Source: Anastatus disparis (Eukaryota; Arthropoda; Insecta; Hymenoptera; Eupelmidae). From it: a stretch of 64,000 nt of DNA. Numbering within the stretch: position 1 is the stretch's first letter; every line of letters begins with the position of its first letter. The stretch lies in contig JAFFSR010000300.1 in NCBI GenBank assembly GCA_017163975.1, forward strand, positions 1,009,501 through 1,073,500, in the 5' to 3' direction. Below are positions 45,413 through 57,503 of this stretch, piece by piece. A program made the translations under genes and the position numbers. The notes below the pieces were generated by a model. The model was given only the letters and a program-made list of their open reading frames with translations. It was not told where the DNA came from and made no database searches.

Positions 45413-45945
45413 TGTATTTTTTTAATATTTTTAGAAAACTATGAAAAAAAAATATTAGTTGTATTTTTGGCTATTATTGAGTTAAGGGCAGACTGAATTA
45501 TCTGTCTTTGTCCAATAGATTTTCTTATTATTTATATAAACACCATCCGTTGTAGCATGAGAAATATAGTAGCCCCTGCTAGATATTAGTATAACAAGTA
45601 AATTTTGTAATAACAATCAAATTATTTTATTGCGTAGTTTTTTAATAAAATGAGACCTACCAAAGAAGATAGGTTATATTTTAGTTTGTTCGTAAGTCTC
45701 ATTTTATTCAAAAACTACGCAATAAAATACTTTGATTGTTATTACAAAATTTACTTACTATACTGATATTTAGCGAGAGCTATTATTTTTCTCATGCCAC
45801 AACGGATGGTGTTTATATAAATGATGAGAAAATCTATTAGACAAAGAAATATAGTTCAGTCTGCTCTTAACTCAATAATAGCCAAAAATATAATTAATAT
45901 TTTTTTTCATAGTTTTTTAAAAATATTAAAAAAATGCACAGTACG
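45413..45945. mobile_element. Nested palindrome: outer foldback with a 389-bp TTAA MITE at its centre
   Basis: The outer arms (45413-45481 and 45871-45945) pair with each other: aatattttt.agaaaactatg, then tttttggctattattgag, and the mirrored ctcaataatagccaaaaa. They flank TTAA exactly at the dyad centre. The opposite arm of the large inverted repeat (near 19255) lacks the whole structure. Confidence 0.75.
45482..45870. mobile_element. 389-bp palindromic MITE at TTAA (copy D)
   Basis: The ends are TTAAGGGCAGACTGAATTATC and, mirrored, TTCAGTCTGCTCTTAA. The arms continue through tataaacaccatccgttgt. Length and terminal sequence match copy A. The 83-codon frame at 45821-46072 runs out of it and is not a gene. 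Confidence 0.85.
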
Positions 45946-46784
45946 TATTCGAATTATAATTACCGTTCTAAACTACAGTTCAGTCGATGTTTTTCTTGAA
46001 ACTTTGAATCGAGCAGTAAATATAAATCATTTGAAAATTAATATTTTTACTGTAAGCATGTTAATATATTAGAACTTAGCTTTCTAGTATATCTATCAGC
46101 AATTTCAATTAATCAATGGCGGAAAATATTCCTAAGACCATTCTATACTTAAGGTCTAAGCAGCGTGATGACATGGCTTTTATTTGTAAACTAATTCGCG
46201 ATTTGCCAACGTTCCCCTACTGATAACTAACCTTAGACCGTCAGAAATTCACAAGAAAAAATTTAGATGAAAAGCGCTTATTCAAATAGTATTATCTCTG
46301 GTTCTACTTGTTAAACGAATAAAAATGAAAAAAAGTAATAAAATTTTATTCTATTTTCATCCTTTTTTTAAAATTTGTAAAATTTTTTAATGAAAAAAAA
46401 ATTTTTTAATTGTATATTTTTCAATAATTACTAAAAAATTTAAACGGAAATAAAGAGAATTTAAAGAAATAAAATATTCATCTTTGATTTTTTTTTGTTC
46501 TGATGCTTTTTAATAAAGTTATAATCAATTGAAACATCAAAAATGAAAATTCGATTAACAATTACGTTTGACATATTATTATATATATTATTATCATTTT
46601 CCTAGAAATAAATTTTAGTTTTTGAAGAAATTTGAAAAAAAAATATTTGAATTATTTGAATAATTTTGATTTGAATTTGATTGTTTACATGCTTAACAGT
46701 ATATACGATCACTTGTAACTTTATTGAATTAAAATAAAAAAATAACTCAGTATTTTGTATCTAATTTAATTTGTTTTTATGATA

Positions 46785-49700
46785 CTAGAAGTTCATTAAC
46801 GCGCGTACCGCGCGTGTGGAATTAAGTGCTGTGGTAAAAATAAATGAATTTAAACAATGTAAATATAAAAAATATTTAAATTTAAAAATTTATCGACTGA
46901 TATTCGAAAAATATATAAGCTGTAATCAAGCATTGATGTTTAGTTTGTTCGTGTTCCTTGTAACACAAATATAAAACGCAGGATAATTCTTCCGTCAAAG
47001 GCACTACTGTAATATAGGTATAAAAATTTGATTGATTAGAATTTTATAATCTATTTACCGTAATTTACCGTAATCTAATTGAATAATAAGAGATTTCAAG
47101 CATTTTAATCATAATATCAAAATTGGAATTTGCCTCATTCCTACCTATCCTACCCCTATAGTGCCATAGTGCCTCTGATGAATTTGTAAGGTTCTATATT
47201 CGAGAAAAATTTATTCTTATTATCATTCAAGAAATTTACAAAATTCTTCATTCTACTCTATTATAACAAAAAACGCACGTGTATACTTAAAACAATCGTT
47301 AAAATCGGAAAAGGTCAATTTTCAATTAGGAAAAAGAAATACAAATTTCTTTCATTGAAAATATTTTTTTATCTCTGTGTACTTTTATACTTTTGGTGTA
47401 TTTCTTTTATTGGAAATTTTATACATATTCTATTAGCTTCTGATGTATGTTTTTTTTTTTTAAATTGAAGTAAAGAAGTATATAAAAACGAAAAAAGCAT
47501 GAATTTATATAAGGATATTAAAAATCATTTGAAAATAATTACAATTCAGTCAATAATTTTAATTAAAAAAACATACATTTTTAATTATGTGTAATTACTT
47601 AGAAATCTTGATGTTAAATAATTATCTTAGTATTATTTTGTAATAATGTTTAATAAAATAATTTTCTAATATTCAATATATAATTTTGTAATAAAATACA
47701 AAATAAAAATAAACTTGACTTGATATAAAATTAATTTTGTGTTTAAAAATTATATTATTAAATAAATTGTTTATAATAAAAAGTAAAAAATGGACTTGAT
47801 TTAAAAATTTAAATAAAAAGACAATCTAAATAAATGTAATTTTTTTATTTTTAAAATTCAAAATTTATTTTTATAATAATAATAAATTTATTATTAAATG
47901 CTGATGTATATTCCTTAGATGTTATACAATTTCTAATATCAACTTTTACCATATGTTGTAAAGTAATTATAATAGAGCAAAGATCAACTCGATTATTATA
48001 CTTTTCTGGTTGTTTAGCATTTCTATAAAATTTTTTCCTCATACAATTCTAGTTGATCTTGTGTGATTGAGATTTTGCAGAAAATTTTCATTTTTGGTCA
48101 AATATACGTGATAAATAATTATAATTTCAAACATTTGATATACAATACCATGAAAATAAAATTGAAAATTATACACATTCCATTAGATAAGATGAAATGT
48201 TAAAAAGTATTAATAGATGAATATGATAGAAGAACCTTTTTATTATATAAATTCAAATTTTTTTATTATGTTCATAAAAAAACTTGCATTTATTTTAAAT
48301 TCCAATTCACATTTGTTATCTTCTATAAAAATATATTTAATTAAATGATAATATTACCAAAGTTAAAATAACCCATATTTTATTAATAACTGAAATAAAT
48401 TTATGTTTGCTAATTTTAATCTAAATAATCTATTATCTACATTCTAACCAATACTCTTGAAGTATCTACTAAAAATTTACATTTTATTTGAATTATTTGA
48501 ACACTTTGGTAGCATCGATAACTGTCACTGAAAATGGTAAAGTTTCAATCAATCGACAACAATTTGTTTTTAATGATAATAATTATAATCTATGTGTAAG
48601 TACTTTATCTTGAATAATATTCATATATAACATGTTTACTTTTTCTATAACCATTTATAGTACTTCACTTAATAACATTCTTCTAATATTCATTATTACT
48701 ATTTTATTAAATGAAAAAAATATAGATGATTATCGACAAAGTTGAACATTTTATACAAATATTAATCTAAATAAAGTACTTGCACATAGATTAGATTTAT
48801 CATCATTAAAAGTTGATCCTAAATTGTTCATATATCCTTTAAAAACAGATTAATAAAGGAAAAATCAGTGAAGCATATTCCATGCATTTATGCATGTTAA
48901 TGGAATAGGCACATATCATACAAAATTTTCTCTAGCTGCTATGATATATAAATTTTTACCAGATATTCAAATTGCAAAATTAGTGGTAACAGATGTAGCG
49001 GATTAAAAATTTATTTTAGTATAAATATAGTAAAATCAATAACAATTGCTCAAAAAATGTATAATAACATGATGACCAAGGAAGTTATCTTTTGAGTAAA
49101 CTTTAGCAATATTAATTTTATTATTTAACGTTAGTTAAAGTTGAAAATATAATTTATTTTAACCTTATTTAAATTTAAATTTATAAATAATAAATATTAA
49201 TACATAATACATTTATGATCTTACAAATTAAAATTAAAAATATAAAAATACAATATGATTGGAAATAAAAAATACAATATAAAAATTAAATATTCTTACT
49301 TTTTCACAATCAATCTCTTATTTCATTTCATTTTTAAATTTATATTTTTGTTGATTTTAATAATAACAAATTTTTCCAAATGAACTGTACTCTATTTTCT
49401 TTCAGACCCCTTGCTTCATAGTGATAAAATATAGTACTATCTTTGTTTACTTAATTAATTTTATATCAATCTATCTTTGTGATAAAACATTGGGCAGTTT
49501 GATAAAACAAAACTTTTTAGATGAATTGGTCCAAATAGCAAATTGATCTAAACTTATTTTGATTTAATTCTTAAAAAAAAAGTACTCTAATTTCTATTTT
49601 CTAAGAACTCTAAGAAATTGTACTCTGTATCATCTTTCTCGTCTAAGAACTTTAAGAGATTGTACTCCACTTTATATTACAATTTCTAATGCTAAGCAGC

Positions 49701-50140
49701 TAAGCCAGCAATGCCGAAAGTGGCAGAGTTAGAGCGAGAAATTCAAAAATGTTTTATAAAAAAGTATTTAAAAAATAGTTTTTACAATTTGATAATTAAT
49801 AAATAATTCTAAAAACAAAGTCACTAAATCAAAATTAATTTTTTTATTATTTATATTTTTTTGAGTTTCAAAAAATTTTTGATACTCAAAAAAAATGTAA
49901 ATAATGAAAAAAAATTAATTTTGCTATAGTAACTTTGTTTTTTAGAATTATTTATTAATTATCAAATTGTAAAAACTATTTTTTAATAATTTTTTTAAAA
50001 ACATTTTTGAATTTCCCGCTCTAACTCTGCCACTTTCGGCATCGCTGAACTAAGCAATATGGCGACCACTATTGACCAATCACATTTTTTGATCAGCAAT
50101 ATGGCTGCGCTCTATAGCTCATCTCCCTTTTAATATAGGA
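46785..50140 (-). mobile_element. Non-autonomous Helitron
   Basis: Read on the minus strand it begins TCCTATATTAAAAGGGAG and ends with a 15-nt hairpin (CGCGCG-GTA-CGCGCG, 46800-46814), 11 nt, then CTAG (46785-46788). It sits between A and T. The uninterrupted site aacaaatataaaaac is in the opposite inverted arm (near 18450-18465). 5'TC, 3' hairpin plus CTRR and A^T insertion without duplication define Helitrons. No Rep/helicase was found in the 3356 bp. The interior is AT-rich and carries a foldback at 49698-50056. Confidence 0.85.
49698..50056. repeat. ~350-bp palindrome within the Helitron
   Basis: gcaatgccgaaagtggcag...gagcgagaaattcaaaaatg is mirrored by catttttgaatttcccgctc...ctgccactttcggcat. 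The arms are about 160 bp. It is either part of the Helitron or a MITE nested in it. Confidence 0.85.
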
Positions 50141-50699
50141 TTTGTTATGCGACTATCAGAGACAATACTGTTTGAAAGAGCGCTGTATATATAATATATA
50201 TGGCACTCATACATACATAATACATACATGATACAAACATACAGGAAATTTTTAATAATTAACGCATCAGAATAAAAATCATCAAGTGGCCGTTAAAGAT
50301 GTATCTGCGTGTGAGTGCCTGCTTTATACACACTAAATGCTCATATGGTAAGCCGATACCCGAACCACATATACAGAACGATTTGTACGCTGATGTGCCG
50401 ATGTGCCTTCTCTCTCCCCTCCTATATACTTAGCTTGTGTAGTGCGTATTCGCTTGTTATACTCTCTCTCTCTTTTTCTCTTTCTCTCAAATCAGGCTTG
50501 AATATACATTGCTTGGTATAGTATAGTGATCCCTCTCTCTCTTATTCTTATAACTTAATTGTGTGTGCGCGCACTAATAGGGTCACATGTACACAACACA
50601 TATTAAAATGTAACGTGACGGCAACTTAGATTTTTATTTTTAGCAAATTTTCAAGGCGCGTCAAAAGAAGTATTCAATTCAAACTATTCTCCAAACTTC

Positions 50700-51422
50700 A
50701 GGTATCAGGCCTGAGTTTAAGCCTGAAAAAAATCAAATTTAAATGTAGTGATAATTTTTTTCCAATAATATTAATTGATAAAACTTTATTACACCGTAAA
50801 TATATATCAAATACAAGATTTTTACCCAAGAATAATTCAAAAAAATCTCATCCGATGCTTCGAAGTCTTTTGATTAGTCAAAGACTTGATTTTTCAAATT
50901 TTGGTGTTTGCCTTAGACTTTCTCAGCCAATTTTCGGTCAATTGACCTTAAAATTTCCAGAGATCTTCATTATTTATATCTTCACAAAATAAAATTTGTA
51001 GTTTAAAAAAAAAGTATTCAAAAGACTGATTTGGAAAAGTTAAAATAAGTAATATTTTTGTACATTTCATGTAAGTAACTTAATTTTACATTTACTTGAA
51101 CTGGTTTTACAAAAATTTCAGCACTATTAATTTTTAAAGATATATAAACTAAAGATCTCTGGAAATTTTGAGATAAATTAGTTGAAAATTGACTGAGAAA
51201 GTCTGCGACAAGTACCAGAATTTAAAAAATCAAGTTTTCGACTATTCGAAAGAATTTAAAGCATCAGATGAGGTTTTTCAAAATTATTCATGGATCCGAA
51301 TGTTATATTTAATATATATTTAAAGTAAAAAGAAGTTTTATTTATTAATATCATTAGAATAACAAATTATGACTGCATTTAAATTTCATTTTTTTTCTGG
51401 CCCAAACTCAGTCCTGATACCT
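50700..51422. mobile_element. 723-bp foldback element
   Basis: The ends are AGGTATCAGGCCTGAGTTT and AAACTCAGTCCTGATACCT. The arms also share catcmgatgc, gaaaattgaccg/tcaattttc and ccagagatct words. It lies just outside the large inverted-repeat arm. The middle (50960-51150) is AT-rich, with no coding content. Confidence 0.75.
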
Positions 51423-51572
51423 TAATGTTAAAGTATTATACCTCTAAATTGAAAGTCCCTAATCAATTCTCAACGGAAGGTTTAATAAACAAAAAATTTT
51501 GCTTTTGTAGCTTAACTGAAAATTTTAAACATTTCACTTAATTCTGATTATTAGGAATGATTTAATTATACA

Positions 51573-52369
51573 CCCTAGTGGAAAAAAATTGGAAGTAATT
51601 GAGAATATCTGTAAATAACTAAAAATAACTAAGAATAAATCAAAATAACTGGAAACAAATGTTATAAACTGTTTAGTTTGGGACAAGAATACCAGTTATT
51701 TTCAGTTATTCCCAGTTATTTCCAGTTATTATTAATTTTTTCCAGTTAATATCAGTTTTTTCTAGTTATTATCAGTTATTCCCAGTTATTTCTAGTTATT
51801 ATTAATTTTTTCCAGTTAACATCAGTTTTTTTCAGTTATTATCAGTTATTTCCAGTTATTATCAGTTATTTCGAGTTATTATCAGTTATTTCGAGCTATC
51901 ATCAATTATTTCGTGTTATTATCAGTTATTTCCAGTTATCATCAGTTATTTCCAGCCATTATCAGTTATTTCCAGTTATCATCAGTTATTTCCAGCCATT
52001 ATCAGTTATTTCAGTTTAGTTGAGAAATAATTGTAAAAATCAGAGGTCTAATTACAGTTAAAACCAGTTAATATAATCTGTTAACTATGATTGGAAATAC
52101 CTGTAAATAACTGTAAATAAGTGAAAATAACTGAAAATAACTGTAAGTAACTGGATATAACTTGGAATAACAGGAAATAACTGTTAATAATACTTCTGTT
52201 CTTTTAAATTGTTTTGAAACAATACTGTGAATAACTGCAAACAACTAGAAATGACTGAAAATAACTGGGAATAACTGGAAATAAGTGGTATTCCTGTCTC
52301 AAACTGAACAGTTTATAACAATTATTCTTAGTTATTTCCAATTATTCACAGATTCGATTTCCATTAGGG
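51573..52369. mobile_element. MITE-like element made of CAGTTATTTC repeats
   Basis: The ends are CCCTAGTGGAAA and TTTCCATTAGGG, with ca on both sides. Inside, the left third has taactgaaaataac words. The centre (51700-52015) has about 25 tandem copies of a 10-13-bp unit around cagttatttc. The right third returns to aactggaaataac, so the whole is an inverted structure with an expanded arm. Confidence 0.65.
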
Positions 52370-52732
52370 CATTTAAAAAGATGAAAAAAACGTTGCTTTT
52401 TATACAATGGTTTACAAAGGGGTATTTAGTTAAATAAACAAGACGAATGTAAATTATCTATTTGTTTATGCTTATTTACGCACATATATCCAAGAACATA
52501 TCTTAATAATCATGATATACAGAAAACGGGATACGTTTTTAACATAAGATTAAAATAAACTTTTTCTGAAGACACCCAGGCAGGTACCATGTTGGTTTAT
52601 ATATCTTCCTGTATTATATAGTTGTATTGAAGTAATTAAGCTCTTTAACACCCCATTTAGTTTCCAGTCTCTGCTCACCCTGTTCCCACCCACTGCCACT
52701 CTATTCAGTCTATCTCACTAAAAACGTTAAAT
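52370..52732. other. AT-rich non-coding stretch
   Basis: No gene was recognised. Confidence 0.5.
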
Positions 52733-53169
52733 TTAAGAGGTGGTCGGAACCAAATCGGTGACTTAGTTCGGTGCTAGTAATAAATGCTTATAATAATTTA
52801 TTCATTTATTAATATAGTAAAAATATAGTCATTTCCTCTAGTCATGTATATAAAGAATAATTTAAAATAGTGAAAGCCACAAAAATATACAAAATATTGT
52901 TATAAAGCGAAAAATCCCACCTAACAATCGACACAACAGTTTTTTGCATGCGGTATATGTCAAGTCAGTTTGATATTTGTAATAAATGCTTATAATAATC
53001 TATTTACATATTCATATGGTAAAAATATAGTCATTTCCTCTAGTCATGTATATAAAGAATAATTTGAAATAGTTGAAGCCATAAAAATATGTAAAATACT
53101 ATCGTAAAGCGAAAAATGCTGACTTGACATATACTGCAAGCCACCCATTTGGTTCCGACCGCCTCTTAA
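52733..53169. mobile_element. 437-bp MITE at TTAA (copy E)
   Basis: The ends are TTAAGAGGTGGTCGGAACC and GGTTCCGACCGCCTCTTAA. Inside is a ~145-bp direct repeat (gtaataaatgcttataataat at 52778 and 52979, each followed by tatagtcatttcctctagtc). A related copy, partly inverted, lies at 61666-62056. Confidence 0.8.
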
Positions 53170-53189
53170 GTAATTTTTTTAATTTTTTT

Positions 53190-53330
53190 GATTTTGGTTA
53201 TCAATATCCACTGTTCACCATCAACCCAGCCACTCTCACTCATTAACCACCCACTGTCCACCCATTACTCACCCATCATACACCTATCTACTCTCCCACT
53301 GGTCCATCCTCTACCCACCTGCTGCCTGTC
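53190..53330. repeat. CCACT-rich low-complexity stretch
   Basis: This is a run of ccaccca and actcaccca words. The 95-codon frame over it (53188-53475) is not a credible gene. Confidence 0.6.
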
Positions 53331-53612
53331 AAACTATTTCAAATGTTTAATTGCATTTTCTAATGAAAAACTATCAACAAACATACACGTAGATTACAGA
53401 GCTATTAGTATAACTTATTCAAAAATTCCAAATAATTATGACATTAAGACCTATACCCGAATAACGATTCAATAGAAAAATTTATATTTATTATTTACGT
53501 ATATATCGCCTGCTTGGAGCAATAAAAGAACATGAGATTAAAGTTGAAAAATATGACACGTGAATATCAGAGTTAAGAAATCAGACATACGAAATTTGAG
53601 TTAAAAAAATAG

Positions 53613-54795
53613 ACACATGAAAATATGAAAGTATTCAAATATGATTTGAATACTTTCATAGGAATTATTGTTATGTCGACTTTTAACAGTAGAAAGTCTC
53701 AAAAAGATTATTGGTCAAGAGACCCTTTTTTGGCCTGTCATCCAATAGCTGCAGCTATGAGTCGGGATAAATTCTTAAAAATAAAATCTAAAATAAAATT
53801 CTCTAAACCGTCTGACATTAGTCATACGGATAAAGCTTGGAGAGTACGCGCTATTTTTGAAAATTTTAGAAAAAATCTGAAACAATTTGGTTTCTTTTCC
53901 ACTTCTTTATCTGTAGACGAAACAATGATCAAATTTTATGGGAGAACTGTTTTGAAACAGTATATAAAAGATAAGCCGGAACAATGGGGCATAAAGCAGT
54001 GGTCTCTATGTAATCCCGAAGGATATTTGTTTGATTGTGACATTTACTGTGGAAAGGATCCAACCCTTTTTCAAAAGGGAACAGTGATATTCTTGACAAA
54101 TGTGCTTTGGGAAGTAAAGCGGTCTTGCAGATGACTCAAGGGCTTCTTACTTCGGTTTCACCAAAAAAATAATAAAGTATCATATCTATTTTGATAACTA
54201 TTTTTCAAGTCCTGATTTATTGGTTCACCTGAGAAATATTGGAGTAAGGGCTACAGGTACTGTTCGATCAGATAGAATGAAAGGAGTTACAAACGATATT
54301 GATAAGAAATCCGATCGGGGCTCATACGGTGTAAAACATGACAAAAATAGTGGCATGAATTACATCACTATTATGGACTCGAAACCTGTATCAATTCTGT
54401 CAACAGCTGCAGGTGTTACACCCTTATCATCAATGGAAAGATACTCTAAAGAACATCGTAGTAAAATAGAATTACCATTTCCGAATGCGTTTTCAATTTA
54501 TAATAAAAATATGGGAGGAGTTGACCTGCATGACTATCACTGCAGTATGTTGATGCCTTCAATTAGATGTAAGAAATGGACATACGTTATTTTTCTAAGA
54601 TTGATTCAAGCATCTATAGCCAATGCTACAGTGCTGAAAAATATGGTACGCAACGAAACTAAAAAATTAGGGACTAAAGATATTGCTATAGAAATAGCCC
54701 GTAATTATCTAAAGAAAAACTCTACTAAAAAATTTCAAAGCGCAAATATTTTGCTGAAAATATATATAGAAAGTAAATGCTGTATTTTAATCTGA
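53613..54795 (+). pseudogene. piggyBac-type transposase (truncated, frameshifted)
   Basis: The first piece (53625-54134) contains the piggyBac core start, with a DYWSRDPFL-like block and SVDETMIKFYGR carrying the first Asp. The second Asp is in YFDNYFSSPDL (about 54187-54220). The second piece (54220-54795) has TIMDSKPVSIL with the third Asp and FSIYNKNMGGVDLHDYHC. These are hallmarks of DDE_Tnp_1_7 transposases, which cut and paste at TTAA. The N-terminal ~150-200 residues and the C-terminal Cys-rich domain expected for this family are missing. At least two frame changes occur between 54080 and 54185. It is therefore inactive. Its 3' flank is shared with a foldback at 62060-62545. Confidence 0.88.
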
Positions 54796-54938
54796 TTTTC
54801 ATTTTAATTTCCATCATAACTTTTGAGCAGCTTGAGCTTTGTGGATACGTTATTTTTAATCGATAGGTTTTAATCTCAACTTTAATATGCAATCAGTAAA
54901 AACCTTATAGAATAAGTAGTTATAAAACTGTAAAACTG
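54796..54938 (+). other. 3' flank of the piggyBac remnant
   Basis: Sequence through ttttaatctcaactttaatatgc and cttatagaataagtagtt recurs in both orientations at 62195-62290 and 62455-62540. It is therefore probably part of the transposon end rather than host DNA. Confidence 0.55.
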
Positions 54939-55140
54939 GAGTAGTGGCTAAGGCGCGCAACTCGTATTTCCGTTGGCGCGGGATCGATTCTCCGTCTGGT
55001 CGCTATTTTTTTTTTGTCTCTGCCGTGGGTTGACACCACGTTCAATAATTCGTCAATTGTGTTGTCCGTAAATTGCAAATTTAAATGTTATTGGGCAGAA
55101 ATACCCGTTTGAAATAAGAAATAAATAAAATAAAATAAAG
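54939..55140 (+). mobile_element. tRNA-derived SINE
   Basis: The head has A-box-like tagtggctaaggcg and B-box-like gggatcgattctcc. A ~110-bp body with acccgtttgaaataag follows, ending in an aaataaataaaataaaataaag tail. The homologous sequence near 62165-62195 lacks it. Target duplication is not clear. Confidence 0.65.
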
Positions 55141-57084
55141 TAATGCAAGTATTTTAACAAAACAGACATAATTGTTCATAACTCGAAAAAAAATGGAGCG
55201 TTGGACCGAATGGACGAACCTTTTTTTTATGATTTTATGTGGAAAAAATATCATAATGTTAGAAGAAAATCAGAGACCCAAATGCAATGCACTCTCCTTG
55301 TCAGTAAAAAATTTATGTTTCTAATAAAATCAAAGACGGTTATGGAGAGTTAAGCAATATCTTCCATTTCCCGTCAATTTTCGTATAAATAATTTAAAAT
55401 TGATTTTTTTTCTAGTAAAATATATAATTTTTTTTATTTTTCCTTCCTGCAAAAAATTTTTAAACTTTCGAAAAAAAAACTTTTAAAATAATAAAAAAGA
55501 ATACATTCATATTTGTTTCTTCTTAAAATAAGAACAATACGATCCAGTTTTATTGAACTGATTATAGGTTGAGCTGATTTTTGTAACAAAAATCGAGATG
55601 ACTTTACATCAGTTCAATAAAAATGGATCATCACATTACTTTTATTTTAAAGAGTCAAATAAGCATCTATTCCATTTGGTTTTTCAAAATACGTGGATCC
55701 TTTAAAATTTACAAGATTATCTTTATGAAGGAGAGGGGGAGGGGGAAGAAATATATACTTATCAAAAATGCCAAAAATGCACGTATGTAACTATATAAAT
55801 AGATGAATATAGTAGAATAGACTATGATATGAATTACTTATTAATTCGAAAGTAAAAGAAAATAAATAAATAGAATTTATAATCCGTAACTTAAGGTAAG
55901 TATTTATTTTATTATAACTTGAACTTATATCATATATCAATAATATTTTAACTATATTGTACACTTTTAATTTATTGCTTTTTAAACAGACATTTTCAAA
56001 ATGAAGAATATAAAAACTTAATCGTAAGTAATATTTTTCAAATTAAAATATGTATTCTACTTATTCTTTTTAAAGATAAAATTAATATTAAGTTATTTTT
56101 TGAGGTGAATGCGTGAATTTTAATTACGATTAGATCAATACTATAGACATTGATAGAAAAAAATTAAGCTCTTTTTGTCAAACCTAAGCATATGTGTTCC
56201 CTTACCACCTATAAGAGTAATAGACTTTTAAAGTAAAAAAGACGAGTATAAAACTTGAATGAGGAATAGTTACGTTAATTTTAATGATTTTCATTTTTCT
56301 CTGGTATTTTTTGAAATTAATATATATTTTAGACTAACATTCACGCTTTGCAATGGTATTTTATACCCCCGTTTTTTACATAGTTAAGTTTCAATTAGCA
56401 TGTTTCATGAAAAAATATTATATTCGTTAAGTAAAATACGGAAAAATAAAAGACCCGTATTTTTCTTTTTTGATGAAAATACAAATTCAATAATACGGAA
56501 GCAGTAGAAATTGGTGCAAAATCGAAAGGATATATCCTTATGATGCCAAGTATAATAGCACTATATCGATATTCATGAAAATTGTATTTACTTATACCAC
56601 CAGCTATAACTTTTGCAATTCATGATATTTTAACAAACACAAAAACACAGGTCTTTTTTTCTTTTGTAAACTATCTGACGGATATATAACATTTTTTCAT
56701 GAAACATGATAATTTTATATATGGACAAACCGCTTGAAATATGTTTCATAGAATTATGTAAAAGGTTTTTTTAAGATATTAAAGTAATTGTTACATTTTA
56801 TACTTCAGAAAAACTTACAAAATAAATACCTTCTAGTATATAACATTCTAACCGTAATTAAATAATAAAAGAAAAATAATAATGTCCTTGATTTCCATTC
56901 CATGAAGGGCCAGAAAAGCGTGTACGCTCCAAAACTCAAGCTCTACTTAACCATCTAAATATGAAAAATTGAAAATTGTTTTTGAAAGAATATTGATGAA
57001 TAGAAAATGAAGGTAAGTCTAAAAATATTTTGTAAGTACAATTTTTTCACCAATTGTTTACATTAAATAAAAATTATTGAAAAC
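55141..57084. other. AT-rich non-coding region with one hairpin
   Basis: At 55155-55300 the sequence (gttcataactcgaaaaaaaa..., caaatgcaatgcactctcc) matches 62050-62165 in inverted orientation. At 55537-55633 gatccagttttattgaactgat and its complement form a hairpin. Elsewhere nothing is recognised. A 20-codon frame at 56902 is too short to support. Confidence 0.5.
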
Positions 57085-57086
57085 TA

Positions 57087-57503
57087 CACTGAGAGAAATC
57101 GGCCCTAAGCAAGTGGAATCCACTTGCCGCTAACAGAAATTCTTCTTGTTTTACGTCCTAATAGCGATCTCTTTAAAGCAAGTATAAAATCTGCTTGTTA
57201 TAATCCACTAGCCGTAAGTGGATATATATTTGATTCAAATAAATTGATCAACTAATCGCAAGTGAATATGAAAAAAAGGAAAATCCACTTGCAGTTAGTG
57301 GATTTCAGTTTGATGTAAATATACATCCACTAAATGCAAGTGGTTTTCATATTGAATGAAACAGATATTCCACATGTAGGAAAAAACACCGATTTTCCGA
57401 AATAATACATTTCTACTTCCATGAAGTGGATTTCATGTTGATTCAAACAGATCGCACTTTAATAGAATGTTGTTCTTGCTTCTAGAGCGAATTTCTCTCT
57501 GTG
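57087..57503. mobile_element. TA-flanked MITE with CACTGAGAGAAAT ends and internal hairpin words
   Basis: It starts TA-CACTGAGAGAAATC and ends GAATTTCTCTCTGTG-TA, the same terminal family as 42174-42982. Inside, ccacttgc/gcaagtgg and actagccgtaagtgg words recur at least six times in both orientations with tgattcaaa spacers. Confidence 0.7.

Larger units (their letters stand above)
45985..50678 (-). repeat. Right arm of the large inverted duplication, with a Helitron inside
   Basis: This is the inverted counterpart of 17482-19215. The arm is in two pieces (about 45985-46784 and 50141-50678) separated by the Helitron. A 112-bp insert (46131-46242) with ends cctaagacc and tagaccgtc is also absent from the left arm. 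Confidence 0.8.

Noticed and set aside
45821..46072. 83-codon frame
   Set aside because: It begins inside a palindromic MITE and runs into the inverted-repeat arm; a chance frame.
53188..53475. 95-codon protein upstream of the piggyBac remnant
   Set aside because: The N-terminal half is CCACT low-complexity sequence, and it is not in frame with the transposase.
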